NCBI RefSeq assembly: GCF_964204865.1
Contig: NC_135259.1
Coordinates: 6,520,974 to 6,584,973, forward strand
DNA length: 64,000 nucleotides
Source of the DNA: Styela clava
Taxonomy: Eukaryota > Chordata > Ascidiacea > Stolidobranchia > Styelidae
Direction: 5' to 3'
The notes under the pieces are model-generated. The model was given only the letters and a program-made list of their open reading frames with translations. It was not told the origin of the DNA and did no database searches. Both the position numbers and the translations under genes were made by a program. Positions 24,123-35,177 of the stretch are shown piece after piece. Each line of letters starts with the position of its first letter. Position 1 is the first letter of the stretch.

Positions 24123-24979
24123 ATGTCGATGCAGCCTGCAACAAGGTTTTTCGCTTTTTGCATCGCACCAACTTCCAGCTGGAGTATTTTAAAACATTAT
24201 TTTGAAAACCTTCCAAACTGGCGTTCGTTTAGAAACCTGAAAAATGATTTTCATGATTATTAAATGAGGATTCAACTCAAAAAACACCCAAAGTTATTTA
24301 TGAAAATCATAAACAATAAAGTCATTAAATTGTAAGCAAAAGTTGACAAAACTTCGAAATAAGAATTACAAACTTTCAGCAATCCATATTGGTGGAAAGT
24401 ATGTTTTGCTTATGTTTTTTTGACTCTACGGATTGCCATGTTTTGTTTAATTTATTACCGAGATGTTATCAACAATACAATAAATAATATTCGAGGAAAA
24501 GACTATTCTGCAATGTCACGCTTAATCAATATCTCAAATCCTCTACTGCAAGCCGGGACAAAACTAAAGACGGGCAAAAAATCTAAGAATTTTCATATAT
24601 ATAAGTATTCACTTATTAAATCCACACTTGTTATTGTCTCTCCATAATCGTGTATCTATTCGTTTAACGCCAAATTCAGCTAAATAGGAATCCAATTCTC
24701 CTTCTTCTTTCAATAATTTATCATATTATTCTTCCTTATTTTTATTAAAGCTATAAATCTTTTTCACCCACTGACCATTGCTCAAATTATACAAGATGTT
24801 TTCATAAAACAGATAATTGTATTTCAATTTCACTGTTTGATTCTCTGTATGATCTTCATGCAACACACTCTTCGAAATAATAGAAGGTCTATAAGATAGA
24901 TAAATGAAGTATGAGGATAAACAAATAACTACAATCCCCAAAATAAACCGATCGCTGAAAACCAAACGTTGTAACATTG

Positions 24980-26000
24980 TATATTTTCTGAATAGGTAAA
25001 AACAGAAGTTTAAATAGATGTTGTGAAAGAAACAATATAGTTAATCATAGGAAAATTATAGTAATGTGTAAAGGTGAAAAGTACTGTTTGGAGTACTTCC
25101 TTCAGGTAGTTAAAAAGTAGAATCTTATTCTATCTTTTACTAATATTAGTTTAGTTACCGGCATATAAATCTGCTACTAGATATTGCTATCTATACTACC
25201 TTGGTTGCAACTATTTCTCGGTGTGATACGATTACAACGAATCTTAACAATAAGAAAGTAGATAGCATTCGTCGCGGATGCTTAATTATCAGGAAATCAT
25301 ACAGATAGAAATTCGATGATTACCTATGCATGGCTACAGGTTTTCGATCTTATAGACCAGAATGGAGTCGGGTTTCGTCGTTCCGGTGTTAAATCAAATA
25401 CAGTATAGATATTTGTAACAGCAGATATGTATAAATCGAATTCTGCTTTTCTACGTTATTAATGCTCGAACCTATAGTCATTCGTCCAAATATTATATAG
25501 TATCAACAATTTTACAAAAATTCGAAATCGAGATATAACTCACTCTTTGGCAAATATTCACAAAAGCCAGTCATATACATCGTATTTAATTAAAAATACA
25601 ATATAAATGCAAGCCTACAGTCTAACTTGATGACCTAAACAAATGTCAATCCGTTGACAGACCTTTATTTTATATATATGTGGGTGAATACCTGTTAGTT
25701 AATCTGATACTAGAATCATAAACCGACTGGGCCGACCGGTAGTAGCAGAAATAAATTTTTATAGTTCAAGCTGCATTCTGCCGGAACATTCCGATATTGC
25801 TTGAGCTATGTCCTTTCCTCGTGCAGTACCTGTCATCGGAATCAATTCGGCAAAATTCTAATTTTCGTCCAAATTATCTGAGATACCTTGAATAAAAATG
25901 ACCTAATGCGCCGTCTTGCATGCAAATTGACATCGTTAGCACAAAATCGGTTAAAATTCTGATGCAAAATTGGATATCAGAGGATTCCCAGACAATCAAT
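24980..26000. other. upstream flank of the PC-esterase pseudogene, then unassigned sequence
   Basis: 24980-25660 aligns with the flanks upstream of the intact copies (for example 13646-14460). 25660-26000 shows no gene or repeat that I recognise. Confidence 0.5.
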
Positions 26001-26010
26001 AACCACAGAT

Positions 26011-26110
26011 TTACAGATACAAAGCATAAGAACTATGCAATTCAAGAATCCTGCTGCACACTAACGCAAATGTATTTCTGTATTGTTTCCTCTGACCAAA
26101 ATCAGACTTC
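26011..26110. repeat. dispersed repeat shared with 47836-47930
   Basis: On the minus strand both copies read GTCTGA..TTGGTCAG, then GAAAC, then TACAGAAATA. The rest is diverged. The hairpin followed by GAAAC is reminiscent of retroelement tails, but the family is not identified. Confidence 0.5.
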
Positions 26111-26150
26111 CTCAAACAAGCAGTTTCCAACATATAACGGTACTCCCAAA

Positions 26151-26354
26151 GTGCACCAAGATGGCGGTCACCGGAACGTAGTATGCGTAGCAGATTGTGG
26201 TTAGCCATAATTTATTACAATTTTCTCATTCTAGATTTATAACGAGTTCGTGGACTAGACAAGTGACTCCCGTAGTATTTGTTCCTAAATTTATCCTAAA
26301 AACTCCAACCTGCTACACATACCACGTTCCGGTGTCCGCCATCTTGGTACGCAT
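26151..26354. mobile_element. palindromic MITE-like element with CAAGATGGCGG arms
   Basis: The left arm 26151-26200 contains ACCAAGATGGCGG, ACCGGAACGT and GTAGCAG. The right arm 26305-26354 is its inverted copy with a few mismatches over about 45 bases, separated by about 100 bp. Each arm carries AAGATGGCGG, which equals the core recognised by the YY1 zinc-finger factor in vertebrates. No coding capacity and no clear target duplication was found. Confidence 0.6.
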
Positions 26355-26523
26355 ACTTAAGAAGCGCCCATGGATTTGTTCACTTCTAACGTATTTGATA
26401 AATTTAATTATCTGAGAAAAGTATTTATAGGATAGGCTTTACATATTTTTTTTAAGATTTTTTACATTTTTTAGTTTTTTATATATCACTTATAATTATA
26501 TGCACTTTATACTTATAAAATAT

Positions 26524-26600
26524 ATAAAATTCACTGTATCGAAAATACTAATACATATAAAAAATACATATAAAATTCACTGTATCGAAAATACTAATAC
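26524..26600. repeat. 47-bp tandem repeat, about 1.6 units
   Basis: TAAAATTCACTGTATCGAAA with its continuation occurs at 26524 and again at 26571. Confidence 0.8.
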
Positions 26601-26609
26601 GCACCGTCG

Positions 26610-28820
26610 TGGGGCAATACTGACACCACATTTGGGCTTTGCATTGTAAAAAACCCTCTAGGCCGGAATTAAAAAAGTACCGCATTTTCCGCGTATAATA
26701 CGCACTTCGGAGGTCTAATTTAGACTCCTAAAAAAGGAGGTACGTATTATCCATCGGTTTAGAAAATATCTAAAAATATTAATTCTCACTTATGCCTAAC
26801 TGGCTAATAATTGTCACATTTATTAATGTTAAGTTCCTAATTTCATGTGGCAAAGTCTGTTAGAATCAAATCATGCTTGATTCGGTAGAAGCATACCCAG
26901 TTGAACAAAAATTTACCGTTGATAAAGGCAGCAAGAGTGCTAAACAGTTTATTAACTCAAGCGTCGGAAAAATCGGTGAAATCGAAGTGATAAAAACACG
27001 CTGTACATCCCCCAACTTCTGTCATTGTCTGACAGTCTGACAACAGACGTTTGACCCATTCTAGGGGTGGCGTTTCTTGGCGGGGCTTTCTATAAAAGAT
27101 CGCAAAGAACCTTGGAATTAGTTTTTTGTGAATTTCGGTTATCGAATTTCCTGGCGAATAAGTCGTTTTCTAGACCTAAATTTTTGGCCTGATTTTTATT
27201 TATTTTATTTTTTTGGGAGGGGGGGGGGAGACGGAGACGTCTTACTGGGCGAGTATGATAATTCTCATTTTTTCGGGTTGAGCTCATTATTGAATTGGGA
27301 CCATGAAATATCTTCAGCGATAGAATCGGTCCGCGGCAAGTCGCAAAATTTGCAAATTTGGGTGCTACCAGTAGTAAATATATGTACCAGTGCATTTTAC
27401 CTTAGGATTCTTTGCTTTACTTTTTTTTTTTTTTTTTTCATCGGATTTTTATTAAATAAAAATAATATTGCAATAAACAATATCGTTCAAAATCAAAAAA
27501 ACAATAAATAACATTATTATTTCAGATCACTCTATAGGACATGCATTTTTTGGATTTTCATAAATTATAAAACATTATATAGCAGCAAACAATATTAATA
27601 AATTCCTTAAACCATTCCACAGATTCTTTGCTTTACTGCCTTTATATTGGTATGTACAGTACTACAGCGCCGTAAGTGTTGTAAAAACAGCTCAGATTTG
27701 TCGAATTCACAAAAATTCAAATCGAAAAAAAAAAATTAGTACAAAGTATTTTCTGAGTAGTATTGCTTTTATTCCGTCAACACAACCGCAGATTAAAATG
27801 ATCACAGCTATTTAATCAATGATAAAGCAGGTCGATGAATATGTATTTTTGATTTATTAATAATTTAATCATATTTCAATGAGTACTAAAGCGAGTTATA
27901 CTTTCTGGAAATTTATACCAGATAATAGGAAATTTTCTAATGGCGATAACCAATTCGCAAGATCACAAAAAATATGTATCAAAATTAAATATAATCGGGC
28001 AATATATTCTCACATTAGTATGTTCGCAGATTGCCGTGGCATTTTAAAGAAGTGATGCTTTCATCTTGTTGTAAGTCGACGCAACCCGCGAGTTACCATA
28101 TTAAAATAGAATTCTCGTCGTTCTCAAGGATTGAATATTGTGCGCCAGAAAAGGCCATTATACACTAAAAAAGTTGACTTTTTTAACGAACGCGTGATTG
28201 CGTCGAATTCCCGATTTTGAAATTTGTTAAAAGTCTGTTGTGTTTGATTTTATTGCTTCTTCGCACAGAGTAAGGTTGCAATAAACGCACCTTGAGTCCG
28301 CAAAGGTTTTCCCTTGTGAGAAAATAGTCCGCGACCAAAAATGGTTGGGAAACGCTGGTTTAGATGAATCGACGTTCTCGCTCTGTGAATCTGGTGATCG
28401 TTTATTCACGCCGTAAACATCTTTTATGTCAGCATATATTCTCGCTAAATCACAAATTTCCCTCAACATGTGTTTTGTGCCATGAGGACACGATAATTAC
28501 CTCATTGTTGTCAAACAACCATGGCACTTGTGAGAAACGAGTTATTACATAATCATGTGTAACAAGATGCTGAGGTAAACAAAGAAGTGAATGCGTGACA
28601 CAAATTTTCCTGATTGAAAAGCGACATTATAAAATACTAAAACGGGGCCTGACCGATTATGATATATGTATAATAATTAATGTAAAGTATATTTGATTCA
28701 GTTTTTGAAATAAATTTTACTCTGTGGGATATTATCGCTGACTTAATTTTTTTTAGGGTGATATCTTTAAAATAATGAGTGACAGCATTGCGACGGAGCG
28801 AAATAATTGTTGTAGCAACA
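26610..28820. other. no gene recognised; possible transposon ends
   Basis: Near 26680, TACCGCATTTTCCGCGTATA resembles common MITE termini. 28338-28362 (GGTTGGGAAACGCTGG) resembles a hAT terminus in reverse orientation. Poly-T runs lie at 27419-27440. The longest frame (27128-27511) is low complexity and unconvincing. Confidence 0.35.
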
Positions 28821-28829
28821 TAACTGTTA

Positions 28830-29505
28830 GGGCTGGGAATATTAGGGAAAACACTTTGACCGTTAACCGGGTAAAATTAACCGGTTAACCGCCGCGTGAC
28901 GTTTGACGTAATAATTATAATTTCAGCTTGTTACGTCACAATGGTTATAAAGCAATTTCACGTGTTCTTATCCCGGTATCGCTCAAAATTATTCACGAAT
29001 CGAGATAGTTTCATAATTCCTATGCTGCAAAAAATAGGCATCGCGGTTCGCGCATGTGGAAATATTTTAGAAAAACCGATTCCGTTGTTAAACGTCATTT
29101 ATGTGACAAATTCTGAGTGTTCTATGTGCAAATTCTACTTCGAGATATATATCATAAAGAAAAACGGCATCAACTGCACACTTATTGTATGACATTGAAT
29201 ATCCGATTCTACAATGAAATCGTGAATAATATATTTCAAAATCGACCGAAAACTGATTCTAAATTCATCATTGTAAATTTTTATTATTAGCAACCTTCGT
29301 GCTTCCATTATTTTTTACTTGTATTGATTCCTTACCCACACAGTAATATTTTTTTTGAATTAAACGCCGCAAAAGATATACTTGCGATGACGTAATCATA
29401 TTTGACGAAATTGTACGGTATAAAGATGATTTGTACCTGAGTTATCAGTTAACGGTTAAAATAAATCATAACCGTTAACCATATGAAATCGGTTAACCAT
29501 TCCCA
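28830..29505. mobile_element. possible hAT-like MITE
   Basis: The left end GGGCTGGGAAT with GTTAACCGG and CCGGTTAACC at about 28860-28890 is mirrored by GTTAACGG...GGTTAACCATTCCCAG at 29450-29505. The inverted ends (CTGGGAAT) and the ACCGGTTAACC subterminal motifs fit a hAT MITE. No 8-bp target duplication was found, so the borders are uncertain. Confidence 0.4.
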
Positions 29506-29711
29506 GAATTATTAATTGGACATGTTTATGTCCACGGATTGCGTTGGTATTTTGGAGCAGAGACACTATTTATATTGTCGCAATCGTAGATTAAATTGAT
29601 CACTATTAATTAATGAAACAACACATTTCGTTTCTGGAGATTTCGAAATATGTATGTTTGATATATACTGTACATTTTATATGTATATTTAATTGAATTG
29701 TACTTTCAGGG

Positions 29712-29831
29712 CAGGGGCGTAGCCAGAAATTTTCAAAAGGGGAGGTTCTGAAATTTTTATTTTTTTTTACATTTTAGAATGGGGGGGTGGGGGGTTTCGA
29801 CTCGCAAAACCACCCCCTGGCTACGCCACTG
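29712..29831. mobile_element. 120-bp hAT MITE with perfect 8-bp target duplication
   Basis: The element runs from CAGGGGCGTAGCCAG to CTGGCTACGCCACTG, inverted repeats with one mismatch over 15 bases. It is flanked on both sides by TTTCAGGG (29704-29711 and 29832-29839). The 8-bp duplication and the CAG...CTG ends are diagnostic for hAT. Confidence 0.9.
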
Positions 29832-29928
29832 TTTCAGGGATTTAAAAAAGCAGATCTTGGGATTTTCAAATTGGCGATAACAAATTCGCAAGAGCGCAAA
29901 AATATGTATCAAAACTAAATACGAGAAT

Positions 29929-30312
29929 ATCGGTTGGAAACCGAAGACTTATCGATCGATAGTTAGGGGATCCCCCAAAACAGAAACTGCAGTTTCGATT
30001 CATCCGCTCTTGTAACTTGCGCACTGCGCATCGCACACACACACTCGGCGGGTTTCAAAATTCTCTCGCTTTACAAAAATCTAGATCACTATATCAATAA
30101 TTGATTGATAACTCGCTAATTATACGACATAATTCGCCCAAAATCAATAGGATTCTGGTCCGAGATAAGATGAATGCACATGCAAAATCTGGAGCAGATT
30201 CAATCCCGCTTTCGTGAGATATCGCGTTTATCTAACAGACACACACACACACAGACATACATACAAATACCTATCAATATACACCGATCTTAAGATCGAT
30301 AAGTAATAATCA
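29929..30312. repeat. dispersed repeat, inverted copy at 56375-56665
   Basis: The segment running from GAATATCGGTTGGAAACCGA through GACTTATCGATCGATAGTTA and GGGGATCCCCC to CGATCTTAAGATCGATAAG recurs in opposite orientation at 56375-56665. Both have ATCGATAAGTAATAA-type ends. It is non-coding. Confidence 0.7.
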
Positions 30313-32307
30313 GGCAGTTTATCTCACATTATTATGTCCACAGATTGCCGTGTTACCTCGAACACAATTAAATTAAAAGACAAGTTTGAATTCCCGTAGT
30401 TGTCATGGATTGAATATAACGCTATTATGGGTTATTTTAACGAATGCACAAACACCTCGACCGCTCAGAGGCCTTTGCATGATAATTTGAGATTCCGATT
30501 TTACTGCCGCTTGTCCCATTGGGAGGTTATATGCAAAAACCCATTTTTTCAGGCTTAAAAACGAGCCTCGTCTTATTTACCGGGTAGACTTATTCGCCGG
30601 GAAATACAGTATTTGTAAACTCCGCCCACCATCTGCCTGCTCCAAATCCGATGCACAAAATTTCATGTGGCACTGATTGCTCTTGGCATTTCGGTGGTGG
30701 CCCCTACGCAAGGCATCGGTCCTCCACACCAGTGTAAACGGCATGATTTTGCTTTCAGCAAATTTTCATGAAAAAATAATACTTTACTTTACTTTGACTG
30801 GTACAAGGGCACAAAGCCATGGTTCGCCAATTTTTTTGCACCACCGGCTTTCCTCACCCAGGGATGAATAAGAAAATCCTTATCTATTATATTATATACA
30901 AGATGCTGTATTTTTGATAAAGGAATTCAAATGAAAATTTTAATAAATTTATTTAAAGCTTTCATTTCACTGACTCACCTAATACAAGATTAGCTATAAT
31001 AGTATCAACTTGCATAAATCAATAATTCTACTTTAACAGAAATTGCATCATTAGCACAGATAAAATCAAAGAATAGGCTACTGGAACATAAGACTATAAG
31101 ACACAAAAAGCAAATCACCATGGAGGCATTTGCAACAATATACACGCTGGACCACAAAAGACAGATACATGTATTATGGAAGCTGATAACGGCCAAATTA
31201 ATGTAAATAAAGCATTATTCAGGTTGCTTTAGGTAGAAAAAAAGAATAATTCATATGACATAATTATGCTAATTTTGTATTGCTTCAGCAAACCTGCCTC
31301 ACACAAAAGCTGTCAGTATTCTGACATATACCGGTACTTGTTTCATAACAGGATAAATGTTTTAGTAGTTACAGGCGCAGAGGATGGCCACAATGTCATG
31401 ATCCTGTGCATATCATATGTGCAAGTTCATATTTATATTTATAAATGACTCATGGAGCTGTATTGCGAAAAAAGTTCACTCAAATCATGTAAGATTAATC
31501 AACGCTACATGAATATAGTAACACTTTCCAATTAAAATATGAGTATACACTCTAAGTGCTTAGAAAAAATTGTTCAAGAATAAATTGAGGTTACTGCGCT
31601 TGTATGTATTTTAGTAACATTTCAGAGCACCAAGAGAAAAACAAAGAATACTGCAAAATGCACTATGAAAAGTTGAAATAAAATAACACTAAGAGAAGAT
31701 TGATAAAATTAGGTATAGGCGAAATAAAATCAAAAGCATAAATTTTCACAATCAATGCTGCTCAAACCCATATAATATCATCGAAAAATGTATACAAAGG
31801 AATGTTTTCTCCGAACTTGAATACTATATAAAAATTATTAAAAAATCAGTAAACACAAAGTACCAGAGATTATTATAAGATGTAACTGCAAGCTACTTTG
31901 GTTAGATCATCATTTTGAGGTGTTCTATATGAAAGAATGAATGTTATTTATACTTGTTGATAACCTAACATATTCCATGCAAATTTGAGTCAAATTGTGT
32001 AATGTATAGAAATGTTCAGGGCTTCTTTAAAAAACATAAAACATGTTAAGATTTACCAAGTTTGTATAATATCATAATCCATTAAAATAACTGCTTATTC
32101 GATGTTGGCATTTCCAGCACATACTACAAATTTTCTAATGTAGCCTACACCTTGTTCTAACTCGTATTTTGTAAAACTTGAAAGTTAATACATTACAGTT
32201 ATGCATTGCAATATTAAAAAATCATAATGATAAGGTTGAGATTTTTTGATTGTCTGAAATTAACTTTCAAAAAAGTATGTTAGTCTACTAGGCTAAAAAA
32301 CGTTAGT
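30313..32307. other. no gene recognised
   Basis: AT-rich intergenic sequence. Around 30555-30612 a CCGGGTAGACTTATTCGCCGGGAAATACAG segment resembles a MITE terminus. The remainder may include the 3' untranslated region of the STARD5-like gene on the minus strand. Confidence 0.35.
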
Positions 32308-32976
32308 TTAGCCAGCTTTCCCAAGCCGTCTAAAAACTTCCTTCTTCACACTTTCAATATACAAAACTTGCTGGCTAGGAAGAAAACGTTCAATGAGAGA
32401 GCGAGGAATCATTCCGCCTATATCTACGTTGATGTACAAACATAAATTGGATTTGTTTGGATTGTTTTTGTATCTGCGTACTGCATAACCGGTCGGATGG
32501 TTGTGAGCACGAACATATTTGGATGTTATGGGGCGTTCCGCAACTTCAATATTTCCAGCAAGTATCCATGAGATTCTGTCGAACTCAGCATCATCACTAG
32601 GTATATGTTTTTTAAAGTAATATAAATCCAAAAACTCTCTGGAAGAAATCATCCCCATTCCAGCAGAATGTGTTATGAATATACCGATCATCATTTCATC
32701 AGATATATTACGAATGCACTGGAAATCTTTAACACTATTGTCCCACCTCAATCGTTCTTCTCTGATTAATGGAGGTCTCATAACATCATATATTGCATCA
32801 TCTGGGCCATCAATTACACATTCAAATTTGTATAAGTGACCATTAAAATGAGGCGATTTTCTGTATGCAATGCTCATACCATCACGAGGTTGCATTGAGG
32901 TCCAGCTCTGTGTGTCTATGTGATATTTCATCACTTCTGCTTCAATCTTACTGGCCTGCAATTCATAGAATGCCAT
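32308..32976 (-). CDS. StAR-related lipid transfer (START) protein, STARD5-like
   Basis: One uninterrupted frame of 222 residues, close to the size of vertebrate STARD5 (about 213). The whole protein is a START domain. Typical stretches include SWTSMQPRDGMSIAYRKSP, HLYKFECVIDG, RWDNSVKDFQCI, the helix after VRAHNHPTGY (STARD5: RGFNHPCG), and the C-terminal helix. No signal peptide or transmembrane segment is seen, as expected for a cytosolic carrier of sterol or bile-acid-like lipids. The start codon context is CCAAAATGG. It is intronless here, whereas vertebrate STARD5 has several introns, so it may be a retrocopy. A possible 5'-untranslated-region intron cannot be excluded. Confidence 0.85.
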   Translation of the reverse strand: MAFYELQASKIEAEVMKYHIDTQSWTSMQPRDGMSIAYRKSPHFNGHLYKFECVIDGPDDAIYDVMRPPLIREERLRWDNSVKDFQCIRNISDEMMIGIFITHSAGMGMISSREFLDLYYFKKHIPSDDAEFDRISWILAGNIEVAERPITSKYVRAHNHPTGYAVRRYKNNPNKSNLCLYINVDIGGMIPRSLIERFLPSQQVLYIESVKKEVFRRLGKAG

Positions 32977-33466
32977 TTTGGAAACTAACTTAGATACAGG
33001 TAAGCAGAATTACACAGAATAAGGTACGATAATTATTAGAATTCAACCACGGCAAAACAATGACTCTTTTCTACGCCTTTCCCAAGAAGCAGTCTTGAAA
33101 CAAAATTTTCCAGTCAAGCATTTGTTTGTTTATACGCGCATGTACAACTGAGTTCCACGCGGAAGTTGATATTATCACAGAAATTTTTTTTAACGGATTC
33201 AATTTCGTATAATAATTTACTTTTCTCATCTGTGTTAATATCATTCTTTCCTTATTTTTTGCACGATTTTTGTCTTTTACTAGTTGGAAAAAATAAACTC
33301 GACTTCTCATAAAATCAGACACGATAAACATTTGATTATAAGAATACAGGGTAAGAGTGAGTAAGGCGAATATGGAAGAAATGTTGTTAGCAGAATCAAC
33401 CTAAATATAACACTGAAAAGTTTCCAGCTTGTGCTGGAGGTCAGTAACATTGAATAGGAGTTGTAC

Positions 33467-33975
33467 TATAGCAACTAACCCCCAAATGTACCCCATTTCA
33501 TGTTGAAATCATCATGACAAAGTTAATTTTTCCCAAAATTCGAACAAAGACTTTCGTAGGAATCAAATTACACCAGTTTAAGAAACATAACAGGTTCCAT
33601 CCAGTCATTATCAAATTAAAATCTATATTCCTAAGACCTTTGGCACTGATTGAAATAATTATATCTAAGTTCCCATCCGTACGATGTACCTAATTACCCT
33701 TATTGAGATAATAGGAGTTTCTGTTTATAACGTGAATCACGAGCTCACGTTTACAGCATTTAATTGGATTTATGATCAACGTAGGCCTATAAATACGACT
33801 CCGATATCTTTCGATAGGGAGAGAGAAGACGATGTAAATTGTAAACCATTCAAAGCTAGTGTGGGTAAATGTTATAAGATTTATATTCTGTGTATCGTGG
33901 AAATCTGAGAATAAAATCAAACAGAGTTTTCTCAATATATATGCTATAAATATAACCATCATTTATGCTATAAAT
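33467..33975. repeat. LTR-like direct repeat, left copy
   Basis: 509 bases nearly identical to 40846-41348, in the same orientation; the main difference is a 6-base indel (AGGCCT). It holds a CCTATAAATAC box (about 33785) and AATAAA (about 33911), as an LTR would. It is followed directly by TGGTGACAAAGCCGAC, which could be a primer-binding site. There are no clear TG..CA ends and no target duplication. Confidence 0.6.
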
Positions 33976-34242
33976 GGTGACAAAGCCGACTTGAATTAAT
34001 CTTCTGAAACGGACCAGATCAACGGACAACAACCAGGACAAGCAACAATTTGACGGAATCAACCAAAAAGCTGACCAAGCGAAAGTTTTCAACAATTGCC
34101 GAAAACCGTCTCTACAATACGGGCGAAATCAATATTGCTGTTAATAAGATTTAGATGTGCTGCTGAATATAGGCTAACGTTCTAGCTAAATCTAACAATA
34201 CTATAAACCTGTACTTACAAACAACGGACTACGTGAAATAAC

Positions 34243-35073
34243 ATGGATAATATCGAAGCAACCAACAACCAAAGTCAACTTATGAAAGAGGTGCTAGCGA
34301 CTTTACAATGCCTGCAAAAACAACAGATAGAACTACAACAAGATATAGCAAAGGAAAAGAAAGCCAGGGCTGAAGTGGAAACCAAATTAGCTAAGATGAA
34401 AAATTCTGGCAACGTTCAAGTACCGGCAGGAACCCAAATTGACAATGGAGCTAAGCGAAGTACTAGAAGGCCAAACTTGGAGGTCAACAACATCAGTCCA
34501 CCGGTACCCAATCTTCCGGCAACCAAGCTTGACGCCCTGGAAAACAAATCTAGCTGCATATTAAATAAACTTGAAAGTTTAGCCAAAATAGTTGAACAAA
34601 TTAAAGAAAGCGCCACAAAAAACGAAATTGCAATCGATAATTTAGAACAATATGGGAGGAGGAACTGTATCTTACTGCATGGCTGCAAACGAATACCGAA
34701 AGCAGGTCATTATGGTCAATTTGAAACATATGTGGCTAATACGCTAAACTCGGCCTTGAAATTAGAATGGCCTATACAATATGGAGATATAGACGTTACA
34801 CATATTCTCCCAGCTGATGGCAAAGGAAACGTTCCTATAATAGTTAAATTTGTTCGTCGCAGCACCAAAAATATGATTTACTCCATGAAAAGAAGACTTA
34901 AAAAGACTGGACTATCAATTACCGAATCGCTGACAAAACGTCGAGTCGAACTTCTCACCGAAGCAAGAAGAGTTCTCGGACTTAAGAATGTTTGGACTAT
35001 GAATGGAGACATATATGGATTTCATAACGGTAAGAAAATAATTATTAGAACCACATCAGATATTATGATATAA
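34243..35073 (+). CDS. non-LTR retrotransposon ORF1 protein
   Basis: 276 residues, basic. Residues about 10-60 and 95-135 form heptad-rich coiled coils, the second running into the motif NLEQYGRRNCILLHG, found at the end of the coiled coil in many ORF1 proteins. The region from about 150 to 240 looks like an RNA-binding fold, and the tail has QxRVELLTEARRV-like sequence (SLTKRRVELLTEARRVLG). The role would be RNA binding and trimerisation of the element's ribonucleoprotein. The frame is intact. It lies 104 bp upstream of ORF2. Confidence 0.75.
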   Translation: MDNIEATNNQSQLMKEVLATLQCLQKQQIELQQDIAKEKKARAEVETKLAKMKNSGNVQVPAGTQIDNGAKRSTRRPNLEVNNISPPVPNLPATKLDALENKSSCILNKLESLAKIVEQIKESATKNEIAIDNLEQYGRRNCILLHGCKRIPKAGHYGQFETYVANTLNSALKLEWPIQYGDIDVTHILPADGKGNVPIIVKFVRRSTKNMIYSMKRRLKKTGLSITESLTKRRVELLTEARRVLGLKNVWTMNGDIYGFHNGKKIIIRTTSDIMI

Positions 35074-35177
35074 GTAAGATACCGTAAAACTACAGACTAT
35101 GAATTATTGATATGCTAGAACAGCCCAAATTCTCATTGTAAGCACTAAACACAAGAGCAACTTTTGTTTATTTACTT

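Larger units (their letters stand above)
19907..24977 (-). pseudogene. PC-esterase pseudogene split by a DNA transposon
   Basis: The parts are exon 1 at 24613-24977, exon 2 in two pieces (24123-24185 and 20816-20856), and exon 3 at about 19907-20746, all minus strand with the same splice borders as the intact copies. Exon 1 has one nonsense change (TAA at 24726-24728) but keeps the family's 365-base length. Exon 2 lost about 50 bp at its 5' end, and its middle holds the 3.27-kb transposon 20857-24122. Exon 3 is broken into three frames by small indels, and the GDSF motif region survives only as DNA. Upstream flank 24980-25560 matches the flanks of the other copies. It is non-functional. Confidence 0.85.

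Noticed and set aside
27128-27511. 127-codon plus-strand frame
   Set aside because: It consists of poly-G, poly-T and AAT-rich stretches giving runs of Gly and Phe; low complexity rather than a gene.
26680-30612. single 3.9-kb element between TACCGCATTTTCCGCG and the CGGGAAATACAG end
   Set aside because: The two termini are only loosely alike, no target duplication was found, and several independent elements lie between them.
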